DNA of 64,000 nucleotides from Umbelopsis ramanniana AG (lineage: Eukaryota; Mucoromycota; Umbelopsidomycetes; Umbelopsidales; Umbelopsidaceae). Position 1 is the stretch's first letter, and each line of letters begins with the position of its first letter. The notes beneath the pieces are model-generated. The model saw only the letters and a list, made by a program, of their open reading frames with translations, did no database searches and was not told the origin of the DNA. Shown piece after piece: positions 21,985 through 33,960 of this stretch. The position numbers and the translations under genes are program-made. The stretch is from positions 1 through 64,000 of the forward strand of contig NW_026252124.1 in assembly GCF_025399195.1 (NCBI RefSeq), read 5' to 3'.

Positions 21985-23098
21985 TCGCGAACCTGACTTT
22001 CGGAGCGTGCCATATTTCGGTTCTCAATTTATTTGAATTTTCAGTCCCCCATATTGTCGCGTAACACTATCCTTGCACACAATAATGAGGGTTGTATATG
22101 ATCTGCTTACTCTACCGTTTAGGGGTACGGTGAAACTAAGAGGCTCGTTCTAGGACATATACTGATGTAATGGCTATTCAAAGTGAGTGGGTAACACACA
22201 TGAGACGGTTTACAGTAACATCCATTTGGTTGATTGTATTTCTTACAGCTCATAGCTTCTTTCTCAATTGCCGTTGCCAGCCAGTTAAGCACTGAATCAC
22301 AGGCGTGCCACGTACAATTAGGAAGTTGGCAAAACTAGGGTTAGCGTTGAGATGACTACAGCTTTTCGCCTAATTACGTTAAATTTGAACAACTCCTCAA
22401 TATGCATTAGGCGATAGACAACTTATTGAACCTTGATCGGTTCAAAATTAGATACGCTGTACAGAATATGTTTATGTACGCCTGTTATATATATTGCAAA
22501 TTTCCATCTATTCGTCACGCAAGTGTACAGCACTGAGCATGAACTTCTTACATGCTGTCTCGGGTGAATTGTGTTATCTCAATACGAGTTCGATTCAGAA
22601 GACTGCCCTGGATGTAACGTTGTAACGAGGGGTCATATTTTGTTGATTTGTTAGAGGCTTGGAAATGGGACTTTAACAAAAGATCATTCATTACTAGTGG
22701 AATTAGGAACTGCCGTTGACTTTGAGTTCTGTTCGTGTCCGGTACTGATTTTCATTCTCGTTTGTGTATCTGTCGAGCATTGTGGTTCCAAGTTCGTGTG
22801 AGTTCGCTGTGCTATGGCATACATGGAGGCAATTTCCCACTGATCAATTCATGTAAATTCAATAATATTGAAATCAATTAGATTTTCTGAAGTGGAAATC
22901 AATGTAATATTGAATATAGGGCTACTACAGCATGTAATATTGAAAGATGATACGTGATTCTGGCAGAGTTCAACATTTATTACGGACTTTAAAACGTTTT
23001 CAGGTGAAGAATTGCCTTTATTGAGCAGTCACAATTTTTTTCCGCAAAAAACTTGCCAGTTCTCCAACTTCACCTTCTCTGCCTTTAGAAACCTGATC
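21985..23098. other. gene-free divergent region between APC10 and UTP11
   Basis: 1.1 kb with no ORF of interest, no tRNA cloverleaf and no splice-linked coding signal on either strand. It is AT-rich, with three copies of AATATTGAA toward the UTP11 side. It probably holds both promoters and 5' leaders. Confidence 0.5.
22864..22944. repeat. three short AATATTGAA repeats
   Basis: AATATTGAA occurs at 22864-22872, 22906-22914 and 22936-22944, the last two inside a longer shared TGTAATATTGAA. They lie 155-235 bp upstream of the UTP11 start. They could be binding sites for a regulator or chance in AT-rich DNA. Confidence 0.4.
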
Positions 23099-24266
23099 AT
23101 GTCCACTCTTCGAAATGCCGTTCAGCGGCGCAACCACAAAGAAAGAGGTCAGCTTGCCTCAAGAGAGAGACTAGGTCTTTTGGAGAAGAAGAAGGACTAT
23201 GTTCTTCGTGCCAAAGATTTCCATTCTAAGGAAAAGCGTCTCAAGGCACTCCGAGAGAAGGCAGCGCAGAGAAATCCCGATGAATTCTACTTTAAAATGA
23301 TTAATTCAAACACCAAGGTAAAGGCAGATTCGAAATTCGATTAACATTCCACTCGAGACTAATGGAACTAATATCAAACTGTCTGTTGCTAGGGTGGTAA
23401 ACACATTACAGAACGAAATGCAGCGCTGCCAGTAGAAATGATCTCCATGCTCAAATCGCAAGACAAAAATTATATCAAGACCCAGCGTGAAATCAGTAAA
23501 AAGGTTAGAATCATATTGAACGGGATATGAAATCAACGGCAAATGCTAACGTGGTCTTTGCAACATAGAAAATGCAACGTCTGCAAGAAAGCTTACATTT
23601 CATCGACGAGCAAGATATGGACGACGAAGACATGTTGGCAGGATTTTCAGATGAAGCCGAAGATGAGGAAGAAGAACAAACCCAAAAATCAAAAAAGTCC
23701 AACCATGTTGTTTTTGTAGACACGGAAGAAGAAGGTAAGGCATGCCTGACCAAGTTGATGATGGGCTTGGTATTGCCATCGCTCACTGTATTCTTCTACG
23801 CTTTGCTAGTTAAAAAATTCAACCCTGCCAAGCACCTCAACACCTTGCCGGAACTAGTTAATCGAAAATTCAACCGGCCGACCGTTGATTCATTGAAGAA
23901 AAATGTTATTGCTAATGCTTCAGTCGATTCTGATGATGAGAATGAAAAGGTACATGAGCAGAAATCTTCGAGGTCAGGTGTTCAAATTCTGATTATCGTG
24001 TTATAGGAAATGAAAAAGGCCCGGAGAATGAAGTACAAAGAGCTGGCCTCTCGTATCGTGAGAGAGCAGCAGCTGTCGAAGGCAGAAAGAGAGATAGAGA
24101 TACAGCGTGCCATTCAGGTAAGATTGAGTCAAAATATCATGAACCACCTTGTGTTGTCGTTCTTACTAATCCATACTACCTGTAGTCTAAAGGAAAGAAA
24201 AAGAGAGTTGGCACCGATGAAAATGGATTGCCCGTCTACAAGTGGAAGGCAGACCGCAAGAAATAA
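23099..24266 (+). CDS. UTP11: U3 snoRNP / SSU processome protein Utp11
   Basis: 275 aa in six exons: 23099-23317, 23393-23503, 23569-23734, 23810-23949, 24007-24117, 24186-24266. The N-terminus matches Utp11 closely: [57 protein letters not shown]. Later blocks [25 protein letters not shown] and [11 protein letters not shown], and the basic tail [13 protein letters not shown], are also diagnostic. Utp11 is part of the nucleolar small-subunit processome needed for 18S rRNA maturation. An acidic Glu/Asp stretch ([12 protein letters not shown]) separates the conserved blocks. The ATG at 23099 gives the conserved MSTLRN start; the frame is open further upstream but without an ATG. An AATAAA overlaps the stop region. 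Confidence 0.95.
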
Positions 24267-24354
24267 ATGTTAACCCATGTATATATCTCCCCTTTGCAAA
24301 TCATAATAGCATATTATCATTTAAATTTGTCTCGTTTCCTTTCGATTTCTATCT

Positions 24355-25781
24355 TTATTGAAAATGAGCATGTGTGGATGAATGTGTAGCGTTCCTTTCT
24401 ACTGGAAATGTTGGTGTCCATGGCGATGTAGGTTGCGAATAGTACAGATATGGTTGACTTTGACCCTCAGGGTAGCAAAGCCATCGCTCAGCGTCATATC
24501 CTTGTCTATACGAACCGTTTACTCTGTAAGAGGCATCGGAGACATTGTGTGTACCTTGTGTATCTACTTGATGGTAAGGGTTGTTGCGTGGTTGCTGATA
24601 TGTAGAATGATGGTCGTATATTTCAAGTGAGCGACTTCTTCTCTTTGAAGTCGAAGAGTAGTTGGTGCTGCTCTGATACTCATGCTTGATAGCAAGGTCA
24701 TCAATGGTGGGTCCGTTATCGCATGGAGCAATACGGTATGGTGGTCCTGTACGACTTTGATCTGTGCCAGCAGATTTATTAGCCGAAGGGAGCTGCCAAC
24801 TCAGAAACCATTTTTCTGGATACTGAGCTTGGTTGGGTGATTTAATTGGAATGTCTTTAATAGACGTTGTACATTTGGGGTGGTCGGTGTTGTGTTTAAT
24901 AACCTGAGCTTTAAGCCGGTTTTCAGTTTTGGCTAAAGAGGGACGGCCTCTTTTCTTTCGTTCGGCGTCTTCACAAGAATCTTCTTTGCCGATTCTACGG
25001 CATCGTTGGCAAGGACGTTCAACATCACAAGCTGTAAAGAGTGAAAGATGAAAGAAATAGGCATGAGCATAATTGTCGTAAATGGCAATGATCTGCGTTA
25101 ACCCATCGTCGTTCAATGAATTTCTTACCGACATGGGCAGCTTTGCATGTTTTGCAAGCTTTTAGGACATAAACGTGTCTCTGGTATGAAGAACCAGCTT
25201 CATTTTGATCCCCCTTACGTTCTTTAGCCGACTTTTTCTTTTCTTTGAGTGCATCGGTACCGGATTTCGAATTCTGTACAACCAGCGATGGCTCAAAACT
25301 GTTGATGAAGATGGAACTATGGGAAACTCTATTTAGAATTGGGGTCGCCGCCAGTGGGGCAGAGGAGCCCTGCTCGATTGCTTCCAGTGGCGTATATGTG
25401 CATTGAGAAATATGCGAAAGCATTTGCTAGAAGGGAGTGAAGGGTCAGATAATTGTTGTTTACCATACACACCACACCCCATTTCTATTTATCGGTCCAT
25501 ACATAAGAAAGTTGTTGCTTAACGTTGCTTGGTTCATTCATATTCATTACTGGTTCAGCCAAGCTGTTATTTGGTGGATAATAAAGACCTGGTAGATACT
25601 CAAATGGCTGTAGCAAGCACATAGCATCAAGTGCGTCACTAGCAGATGAGACATTGTTGATGGACTCATTGTGGCTATTTCCATGAGCGGACCCGGTTTT
25701 GACTCGTCCTTCAGACATAGCAGCGGCACTAGTATAATAGCTTGGGAAACCAGTAAAATGAACAGAAGATGAAAAGTGCAT
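24355..25781 (-). CDS. Zn(II)2Cys6 fungal transcription factor, 417 aa
   Basis: Three exons (25503-25781, 25129-25426, 24355-25031) give 417 aa. The binuclear zinc cluster spans intron 2: C184-x2-C187-x6-C194-x5-C200-x2-C203-x8-C212, within KACKTCKAAHVACDVERPCQ, followed by a basic KKRGRPSLAKTENR segment resembling an AT-hook. The cluster is central rather than N-terminal. The AHVACD and RPCQRC residues resemble the gluconeogenesis-regulator branch (Ert1/AcuK-like), but there is no recognisable PAS domain, so that link is weak. The C-terminal half is rich in Tyr, Ser, Gln and Pro, as in activation regions. No fungal_trans middle homology domain is seen. The start could be 25781 or the internal Met at about 25718. 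It has a 1.8 kb gene-free upstream region. Confidence 0.85.
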
Positions 25782-27617
25782 AAAGACACGTAAGCGAGAA
25801 AGGAAGAGAAAGGAAGAGAAGATACGTATGAAGTGGTGGTGAATAGATCAATGTTTATGTCCACAATTCATCCTTTGTTATTATATGTGATGATGGTGAT
25901 CGGATTATCGAGTTACACATCTTCCACAATGGTACAGCTGCGAACAACTCCAGCACGACCAAAAGCCTGGGTAAATTACCCTACTGTCCGATCGTCTAGA
26001 TTAATAGGACCTCCGATATCGATTATAAGAGTTGCTTGGAAAGGGAACATCTTAGCCTATTGGCACTAGCAGTGCTTGGCTTTTTGCCAGGTAACCCCTC
26101 GTGCATTTTCCCTTATACTCATACTCCATTTCCCCACACTGTCCGAAATGGTTTGATGTCATCACTGTGCAGTGCTACTTTCCGCGGAACTGCACCTTGT
26201 TCTACATGACTCTCTAAAAGCAACGCTTCGCTTTCCTTTCCCGTTAGCGTCAATTTTCATTTCAGCCCTTTGCGGCTGCCCATCACAATACACAAGTCAA
26301 ATTTTTGAGGTTTTTTCTCATTTCGTGTTTTGTGACAGGCACAGAACGCCATTTCACATCACATTACTTTTTCTCTGTATGGTGTCCTCAATGCCACTGT
26401 GTGCAGTGCACCACGTTTTGGACCTCATGGCCAATGGACCGTGATTAAGTGTACCACTGAGCTTATAGCACCAGCTATGCCAAATAGGTGCATCCCCCGG
26501 ACTTCATGCACGAAGTCAGCCCAGGTATTCAAACGAAGCGATCATATTCATATAACTCTGCATTTCATTTTCATGTAAATATCAGAAACACTATCTACCT
26601 ATCATGACTTCGGATATGCCCGAATTATATATCGTAAACCTAGTTTTTTGCCTGTACAGCCAGATTCACCCCTACGTGTAACTTGAAGGCGGTTATCCCA
26701 AAAGCTTTGGTCCCAATTCGTTAGGGTGAGCACTCCACAAAAACACCGGTATTCGCCGGTTCTCTGACGTTCTCACCTTGCTTCAGAAGTTTGTGTGTAC
26801 CAGTGGAAGGACGTGCCGTTCTTCCACCAAGCCTTTTTATTATGTGGCTTCTGAAGAACCACTTGGAAAATGTACCGCTGATTGAAATAAATTAGCTCTA
26901 GAACCTTGAAAAAAAAAACATTTGTGCGCTGGCTTGATGTCGGCTCATGGCCGTTGAAACGGTCATAAATTTTGTGTGTCCACATGTTTCTCATACACAA
27001 CATCACCGCTGCATCGTTCGAGCTTGCCTAGTGAAGGAATTTGGTGGTCGGGGTAAATTGTATTACGTTATGGTCATGACCGCAACAGCCAAGCATGAGC
27101 GCATGGGAAGTTTTGTACCATACTGCATATATTTGAAAAGCGTGGAGCCCACAAGGGAATAAGTCGTATAAAGGTTGCCAAACTAATGTTTTTCAATTTA
27201 CTGGCTTCACACGTAATTACGCACCCAGCTCTTTTGATGTAACAGAAAGTGCTGACCCCAGAACTTGGGCCATTTACCTGGACACCGCAAAGGGATGCTT
27301 TAGCGAGTAAACATTTGTGGAGAAACAACATTGCATATTTTCCAGCTTCCAACCATTTTCCATTTTGCCCATGTTCACTTGCAGACTTTCAGAAAATCTA
27401 AGTTAACATCCGAAAACTCCTTTTGGGGAAAAAGTTCCATATGGTTAGCGAGCTATTCGCTTTACTCGATTACACTTTCTGGGCTGGTGTTTAATTCTGT
27501 CTATCTTGTTATTAATATTTTTGAAAATAATGCAGTAATCGTAAGTAAGATGGTTCTTTTCAAGACGGCAAAGTTTTGGGAATACATTGATGAGAGATTA
27601 TCGTACAAACTATATCG
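25782..27617. other. 1.8 kb gene-free region upstream of the zinc-cluster gene
   Basis: No ORF on either strand has coding character or splice support. It contains scattered T runs, an A run near 26908-26917 and an imperfect ACCGGTATTCGCCGGT palindrome near 26743-26761. It holds the promoter of the minus-strand regulator at one end and the 3' flank of WDR92 at the other. An unrecognised noncoding RNA cannot be excluded. Confidence 0.45.
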
Positions 27618-29029
27618 TTAGAAGTTGACTATGCCTACACGAACTTGTTGATCAAACGAAACAGCAGCATAGAGTCCCTCTTTGCTTCCATTCCAATCAA
27701 ACGAAACTATTGGATGCTCAGTCTGCTTGAGATTAGCTTTGGACCCTACACCTTGTTGATACAGAGATAGACTACCATCACCAGTGGTTGTCATATAGTA
27801 ACTTGGACGTTGAGGCACATGTCGAACCTTCCACACTGTGCTATTCAGCTATATCAAACGAGAGTCGTCAGACATATGGAAGCAAAGCTAAGAGTTCAAC
27901 CACTTTATGTTACCTTATTGCTGTTGACTTTGCCAGTCGTTAGATCTATGACGTGAAAGCCATCGAGTGTGCCCGCCACTAAAACAACGTCTGTGCCAGC
28001 GGCACTGAATTCCAGAGAACATACCTAGTAGATTAAATTCGTTAAGCTGATTGCCATCTGTAACGGCGAACACAGATGTACTGCGGAACGACTGTATCTT
28101 ACCCCTGAACCAACATTGACGTCCCATACATAACTATTTCCTCTATGATCAAACACTTTTACATCTCCGTTGTCATATCCAGCTGCGAATATCCTTTCCA
28201 TGGTTCCACTGTTTGCTGAATTGCCAATAGTAACATAAGCATGTGATGTTAATGTACATAGCAGATGATTGCCAAGGATCGCAGTAAACGAATACCTACC
28301 AAATGCAACGGACCACACATCCGCAGTTGTGCTACCTGGATGAACCACTAATGTAGGGGATAGTCCAGCTCTGAGATCCCATACTTTCACCTGGCCTGGT
28401 GAAATGATTACGTAAATAATACTGCTGGATCTAATTTTGATATGGCGTTGTATATAACCCTACCATCCCTTCCGCCAGTCAAAAGCTCAGTCGTTTTGGT
28501 TTCGGCAAATGTGGGGCCATAGCCGTCGATGGCATTTATTATAAGATCATGACCTTTTGCGGACAGGACTGGTATCTCAAGACGCTCAGGATCCCTTTGA
28601 TCACGCAAATAAACGAAATGAGTGTCTAGTACAACAACTCCTAAAAAAAAAAGTACCACAGACACGTACCATATTTGAAGTTTGCCATCAAAGTTACCTG
28701 TAGCCAAGTGTCGTGCGTGTCCGGTGGATGCCGCGAACGTACCGCATCGGAAGGTAGAGCCAGTTTCAGTCTATCAGAGAATAATTGACAGGGGAATCAT
28801 TAAATTTCGATTTATTGTGTACGTCAACACGCTTAACGACGAACAAAGGTGGGTGCTGTACCTCATTTGCCAGAACTAATTGCTTTCCTTCCATTTTATA
28901 AAACGAAATAACTCCAGCACCTCGACCACTGGCTCCAATTGTACATAGCCGAGCCGAATGAGGTATCCATTTGACATCGTAGGCTGTGGACGTTAGAGCC
29001 TTTGAAATCAACGGCGTAATCGTGACCAT
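27618..29029 (-). CDS. WDR92 / DNAAF10-like WD40 protein (Monad)
   Basis: 316 aa from seven exons: 28862-29029, 28670-28770, 28464-28594, 28300-28395, 28103-28215, 27914-28024, 27618-27848. Conserved WDR92 segments appear in order: AYDVKWIPHSARL, GTFAASTGHARHLATGNFDG then KLQIW, KGHDLIINAIDGYG, LLTGGRDGQVKVWDLR, AAGYDNGDVKVFD, GVCSLEFSAAG, TVWKVRHVPQ, PIVSFDWN and SFDQQVRVGIV. Exon 3 uses a TCAAAG acceptor, chosen because it restores the W-D spacing of the family. WDR92 associates with prefoldin-like/R2TP co-chaperones and is required for assembly of axonemal dyneins; its phylogenetic distribution largely follows motile cilia. Its role in a fungus is unclear, perhaps R2TP-linked. It is divergent from UVSSA with only 136 bp between starts. 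Confidence 0.88.
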
Positions 29030-29165
29030 TGCAACTGAATCCTAGATTTTTTTTTTCTTTGACGGCAAAATTGGTCCAAGCACTTGGACCGAAACTGGAT
29101 CGGAGTTTTTTGGTCTACAATTATATCAACTGAGAGTTTGCTGCGGGAGCCGTAGCAGGTTTGTC

Positions 29166-31936
29166 ATGGATGTGAAAGCTAGAGAGCATTTGGCATCTTT
29201 AATAAACGACATTACCAAGACTGGAGAATGGACGCTGGATAATGAAAAACTAAAGGTTTGCACCTTTATCAGTGGTTTACAGCTCCTTCCGAATTCATAT
29301 GAAAACTGAGATTCTTTCTTTTCCTTCTCTACTAAAGGAGATCAAACGAATATGCAAAAAGTCTGAAGCTTTTGTTGAAATGTCCGTTGAGCTGATTTTT
29401 ATACAGCTGGGAAAGAAGCAAGCTCAGGTGAGCATTGTCACTGAGGAAATAGGTGTAACTATTAGCATACTGGACAGGGTCTGACACTCATCACTATATA
29501 ATAGATTCGATATTCTGCCCTTCAGCTAGTAGAAGAGTTGTTTTCACGATCCCACAAGTTTCGACAACTGATTGCGGAAGAGTTTCCGCAGTTTCTACAG
29601 TTGACTATTGGAATACATCAAAAGTCATTACCACCGCCTAGTAACGTGGCTTCCAAACTCAAAGAGTTCGCCGTTGCTTTGGTTAAGACGTGGTACGAAA
29701 AATACGGAGAGAGCTATCGACCTTTGGCTATTGGTTACGATTATTTAATATCCAGCGGTGAAGCTAACTTTGAGGGATCGAGCTTGAGGGATATCAGAAG
29801 TCGGGACACACAAAGATCCCAACAAGATGTACGTACCTAGTTCTACTTCGCTGGTACCTTGTATATGCGATTCACTAATTTGCTTGCTGTGTTGTTAAAG
29901 GTGAGGTTGAAGGCAATAAATGAACGGAGGTTCCAAAATATAGAGACACAGGTTGCAGACCTAAAAGATGATATTCAAGAAAACCTGAAAAACATGGTAC
30001 GTAACAGAAGTGATGGTTGCTGGTTCGAATCCGTACCTAACCACCTAATGTAGGAATCTTGTTTTGAAATTCTGGTCCCAAGATTTGAGGCAGAACAGGC
30101 ACTGGATGAAGAGAGAGCGGCTGGTGAAACTGGCAAAGCACTAAGCCGAGGAGATGCCTATAAAGATGTGAGTCCTGCTTTCATCTTTAGTAACCACGCT
30201 ATCAAAGTCACTAACATATGCTTGACATTAGAACATTATGTCTCATGGTCTCGGTTCTTCACGTTATACCATTGAAATCGATCTGTCTGAAGGCAATGTT
30301 ATGGAGGACGTAAAAGAGTCTGAAGACAATGAAATCTTATTCGAAAAACTTCGAGAGTCTTACAAAATTATGACCTCCAAGCATCTAACTAAAATCAATG
30401 AATGGCTGAAAAACTTGGTGAAGATTGAATATACGGTAGGTGACACTTCATTTACTCTTGCGTTTGTCATAAGTGTAGAAGACTCTCATCATTCGCCATT
30501 ACAGGATCCAGCGGCCAAAGATGACCTTCTCAAAGCCATCATCAGCTTGAAAGACGAAATTCGAGACGCCACTCGTAAGAGCGCTTTAATAGGTATTGAT
30601 ACTCAAGTTGAGAATGCCAACAAAGAAGCGAATAGCGACGATGAAGATGATGAAGACATCGATGCCCTTTTCGAGGAAGTTGAAGTTCCTACGTTGGATG
30701 AGCCCTCTACATCTGTCGCGTCAGATAAACCAAGTGCTGTCGTAAAATCGAAAAAACTGCCACCCGTCCAGAGAGTATTCCCATTAGCTCACGAACCACA
30801 TATGGCTGAAGATGCTACTTACACTTCGCCTTTGCAAGCGCAAATAGAGAGAACAGGCAGACTCCGAGAAAAGTAAGTACCTTGTTGGTGGAAACTACAT
30901 GTGAACAATAATATCTGACCAGTATAAAAGTTCACCATCAGGCAACAAAGGAAAGCAAAAGGCAGATCTTCAGCGAGAGGGTATGTTGCGTTTGAGCAGA
31001 TAGCATGCCATTTTATTTATTCAACGACTAATTTCTTCGATAGAGCTTTTGAAGGTCGCACCGGTGGTTGAGGTGAGTATCAGCACAATGTGTTAGTGAT
31101 TCCTGAGCCGTGCATTAAGGAATGTTCGTATCTTCTTTTCTTATAGTGGGGAGAGGACCTTTACTATTGGGACAAGCAAGATGTGCAGTTCAACCAAAGT
31201 GGCCTCGGTAAGTCTTTGCGATTAATGACGAACTGAGTTATACATCTCTTCTCATTACGTTTCGCCATATATTCATAGAATATCACCATCGATTTCTGGG
31301 AGATGGCGAAGGTGCAAATAAGCTGTCGGATGAAACATTACAATCTTTGAAAATGAGAGCCGTTTATTACAATCCTCAGTGGCCAGAGAAGATCAAGGTT
31401 TGTATATCGCATGTTGGTAAAATTTGCTCTGCAAACATACTCATAATTATATCCAGGCGTGCCGTGCCCCTTTAAGAAGCGGCAGTCTTTGTCCTCGTAG
31501 AGATTTGGTGACTTGCCCATTTCATGGACCAATTATTCCTCGTGATGAAATTGGTAGACCGGTGGATCCGAAAACCAAGTTACCAATGGTTGATTTAGGC
31601 GAACAAGAGACACCAGAAGTGGAGGAAGATAAGGATAAGTCCGTATTCTCTTCGGTGAAAGCCGCACAACCTGCCCTTTGGGAACAGCTGGAAAACGATG
31701 TCATGCGACAGCAGGGACTTACCCCGATTGAAAGCACTAAACGTGGCCAAAAGCGAAAGAAAGAAAAGGCTCCAAGTGCTTTAATTGATGTAAGGAAGAA
31801 GGCAGAAACCAGGCTTACCCGCCTTCAACGACGACTGGATGACCCACGTATGAAGAGAATTGTTGAGGAAACACTGGACCATGAAAGATCAATGAAACTT
31901 CGTGACAAGAAAGCAAACTCATGGAGAGGAATTTAG
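29166..31936 (+). CDS. UV-stimulated scaffold protein A (UVSSA) homologue
   Basis: 676 aa from 12 exons: 29166-29255, 29338-29427, 29505-29828, 29901-29996, 30054-30167, 30232-30435, 30505-30872, 30923-30980, 31046-31072, 31147-31207, 31279-31397, 31457-31936. The N-terminal VHS-like helical domain reads [45 protein letters not shown]-type block [20 protein letters not shown]. The C-terminal DUF2043 is clear: [30 protein letters not shown], and [20 protein letters not shown] then FHG, with C519, C529, C537 and H540 likely binding zinc. An acidic [14 protein letters not shown] tract is central and could bind TFIIH p62. UVSSA recruits TFIIH and USP7 to stalled RNA polymerase II in transcription-coupled repair. 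It is absent from budding yeast, so its presence supports an early-diverging fungus. Exon 9 is 27 nt. Confidence 0.92.
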
Positions 31937-32030
31937 CAACATCAATCACTCTAAAAAAAAAACTGTATCATATATTACTAGTTATCATACTGCCTATATT
32001 CTGTAAAATACTGCAAACTGAAAAGAGGAC

Positions 32031-32036
32031 AATAAA
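32031..32036 (+). terminator. poly(A) signal after UVSSA
   Basis: AATAAA about 95 nt past the UVSSA stop and before the formyltransferase start, consistent with separate transcripts for the two head-to-tail genes. Confidence 0.45.
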
Positions 32037-32166
32037 GAAAATGAATCAACCAGCCGTCGTAAACTGGCTCGCATTTCCAGGGTCGTGACTGTCACTTGAC
32101 TGAAATTGTCGAGACAACTTTTGTAACTTGTGTTTTTGACGAAAGGAACCTGAACGCGAATTTAGA

Positions 32167-33742
32167 ATGTTGGCGAATGCCTTTACAATAGGGAGACTGC
32201 ATCAACTGCGGCTGCACGTAAGTGACTTGCCAAGATTCGCATGAATGTGCCACTCTTGACAACTAAACTTGACGCTGCTGTTCCCAGTCTCCGTGCTCTA
32301 GCTATTTACGTTTGCAACTCTTGTCTAACGGTCGTCGATGGAAAAGCGACACTACCACCAAACAAGGTTACCGAGTACTTTTCTTTGGAAACGATGAATT
32401 CGCCGAAAGTCACCTGAAAGCACTGTTAGAAGAGAAAGGTTTGTTTAGGATGCCATTTTCGATAGCCCAATTTATACGCCTTCTAATGCCGACGCCACCA
32501 GAAAGAGACAGTACTGTTATAAGTCATATAGAGCTCGTAACATCACCGGACAGAAGGACTGGAAGAAAGTTGAGCGTGTTGAAGCCCAGTATGTATCATG
32601 GAAACAGATTTGCCTCTAGATCTATTTCTCACTCTTTTGTTCGTTTTGCTAGTGGCTACAAAAGTGTTCGCGGAAAAGCATAATATACCGGTTCATCATA
32701 CTCCATCCACAGGCCGAACACTTAATGGATGGAATCCACCCACACCATTTGATCTTGGTGTTGTTGTATCGTTCGGCTACTTTGTTACCCCAAATGTTCT
32801 GAAAACATTACCCTTGGGAGCGGTCAATGTACACCCTTCGCTATTGCCGGCTTACAGAGGAGCTTCGCCACTACAGTATACCATCATGAATAGAGATAAA
32901 GTTGGAGGAATTACGGTGCAGGAACTTGATGAGAAAGCTTTCGATGCCGGTAGAATATTAGCCCAAGAAGAGATTGTAGGTGGCCTACAGTTCACGCAAT
33001 TGAGATAATTCGCCTACGCTAACATTCATTTCACAGGATCTGAGTACGGAACCGCCAAAATCATACAACGATTTACGTGATAGATTAAGTTCTATAGGCG
33101 TACGGCTGCTGGTGGAGACAATTCGCGACCTCGAGAGCCGAAAGGTATGTTGGTGCGACTGTGATAGCGACTGCTACATTTGCCGTGCTGCGCTGTAACA
33201 CTCACATCTACTCTCACGACAGAAAAACGCTACAGTCCAAGATATGACAAAAGTCACAAAAGCTCCAAAAATAAAGAAAGAGCTGGCTCATGTTGACTTT
33301 GAAGGAATGGAGGCGGTCGACATAGAGGCGATCTTCAGAGCCATAGGTCACCAGGTACAGGAAACAATATACTTGCAAAACGAATAAGACGCAACCTTTA
33401 CTGACATTATGGCTGGAATAGAACCCACTGCTGACAACAATTGCCGTACCTCCTGAGAAAGGAAGGGAGAATGCAAAAGCGCGGCGGATCAATCTCCAGC
33501 TACATGACTTATACCTACCAGAGGAGTCAGTGCTCAAGACCAGATCCAGTAAGAATGCTCAACCTGGAACCATCGCTTATGATGCTCAGTCTCAATCCAT
33601 CCATGCTATGTGCAAAAATGGCACTGTTATTGGCATTAAACGGCTAAAGGCTGAAAATAAGGCTGAACGTAGCGCTGACGATTTTTGCAATGGCTACGGA
33701 CTACAAAAAGATAGAACTGGATTGTTCGAACGGATAATATAG
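32167..33742 (+). CDS. FMT1: mitochondrial methionyl-tRNA formyltransferase
   Basis: 389 aa from seven exons: 32167-32217, 32288-32438, 32508-32588, 32653-32979, 33038-33144, 33223-33354, 33422-33742. The catalytic domain shows VLFFGNDEFAESHLKALLEE, VTSPDRRTGR, and the hallmark AVNVHPSLLPAYRGASPLQY plus GGITVQELDEKAFDAGRIL. These contain the formyl-transfer Asn/His and SLLP motif; the Asp of the D-A-G segment is also present. The C-terminal OB-like domain is short and weakly conserved. The first about 45 residues are basic and low in acidic residues (MLANAFTIGRLHQLRLH, NGRRWKS), a likely mitochondrial presequence. The enzyme formylates Met-tRNA for mitochondrial translation initiation. The donor at 32980 (GTGGCC) is weak but is the one that keeps frame into GSEYGTAKSYNDLRDRL. 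Confidence 0.9.
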
Positions 33743-33904
33743 GTATATTGGAACTGTATGCATATGCTTGGAACTGAAGTCCATGTTGAGAAACAAAAAA
33801 GAAAATATTGTACAAAATGAATGAATAGATGAGAAAAAATAAGTTGTGTGAAAATACAATACTGATTGACAGTGACTCTACATATATGAAGATGGAATAA
33901 TGAA

Positions 33905-33960
33905 GGTTGCGTTGCGTTGTGTTGTGTTGGGCTGGGTTGTCATGGTATGGTGGGTTGGTT
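33905..33960. repeat. imperfect GTTGC/GTTGT short-unit repeat
   Basis: GTTGC, GTTGC, GTTGT, GTTGT, GTTGG and related 5-nt units in succession, ending at the stop of the minus-strand orphan. It is on the G/T-rich strand in the 3' flank shared by two converging genes. Confidence 0.6.

Noticed and set aside
26172-26444. 90-codon ORF in the gene-free region
   Set aside because: Hydrophobic, Cys-rich translation without homology, promoter or splice context; looks random.
30026-30045. GGTTCGAATCC, a tRNA B-box-like sequence
   Set aside because: It lies inside a UVSSA intron and there is no matching A box or cloverleaf; probably chance.
33905-33960. Telomere-like or CRISPR repeat
   Set aside because: The unit is a degenerate 5-mer without spacers and is not a telomeric repeat; simple low-complexity sequence.
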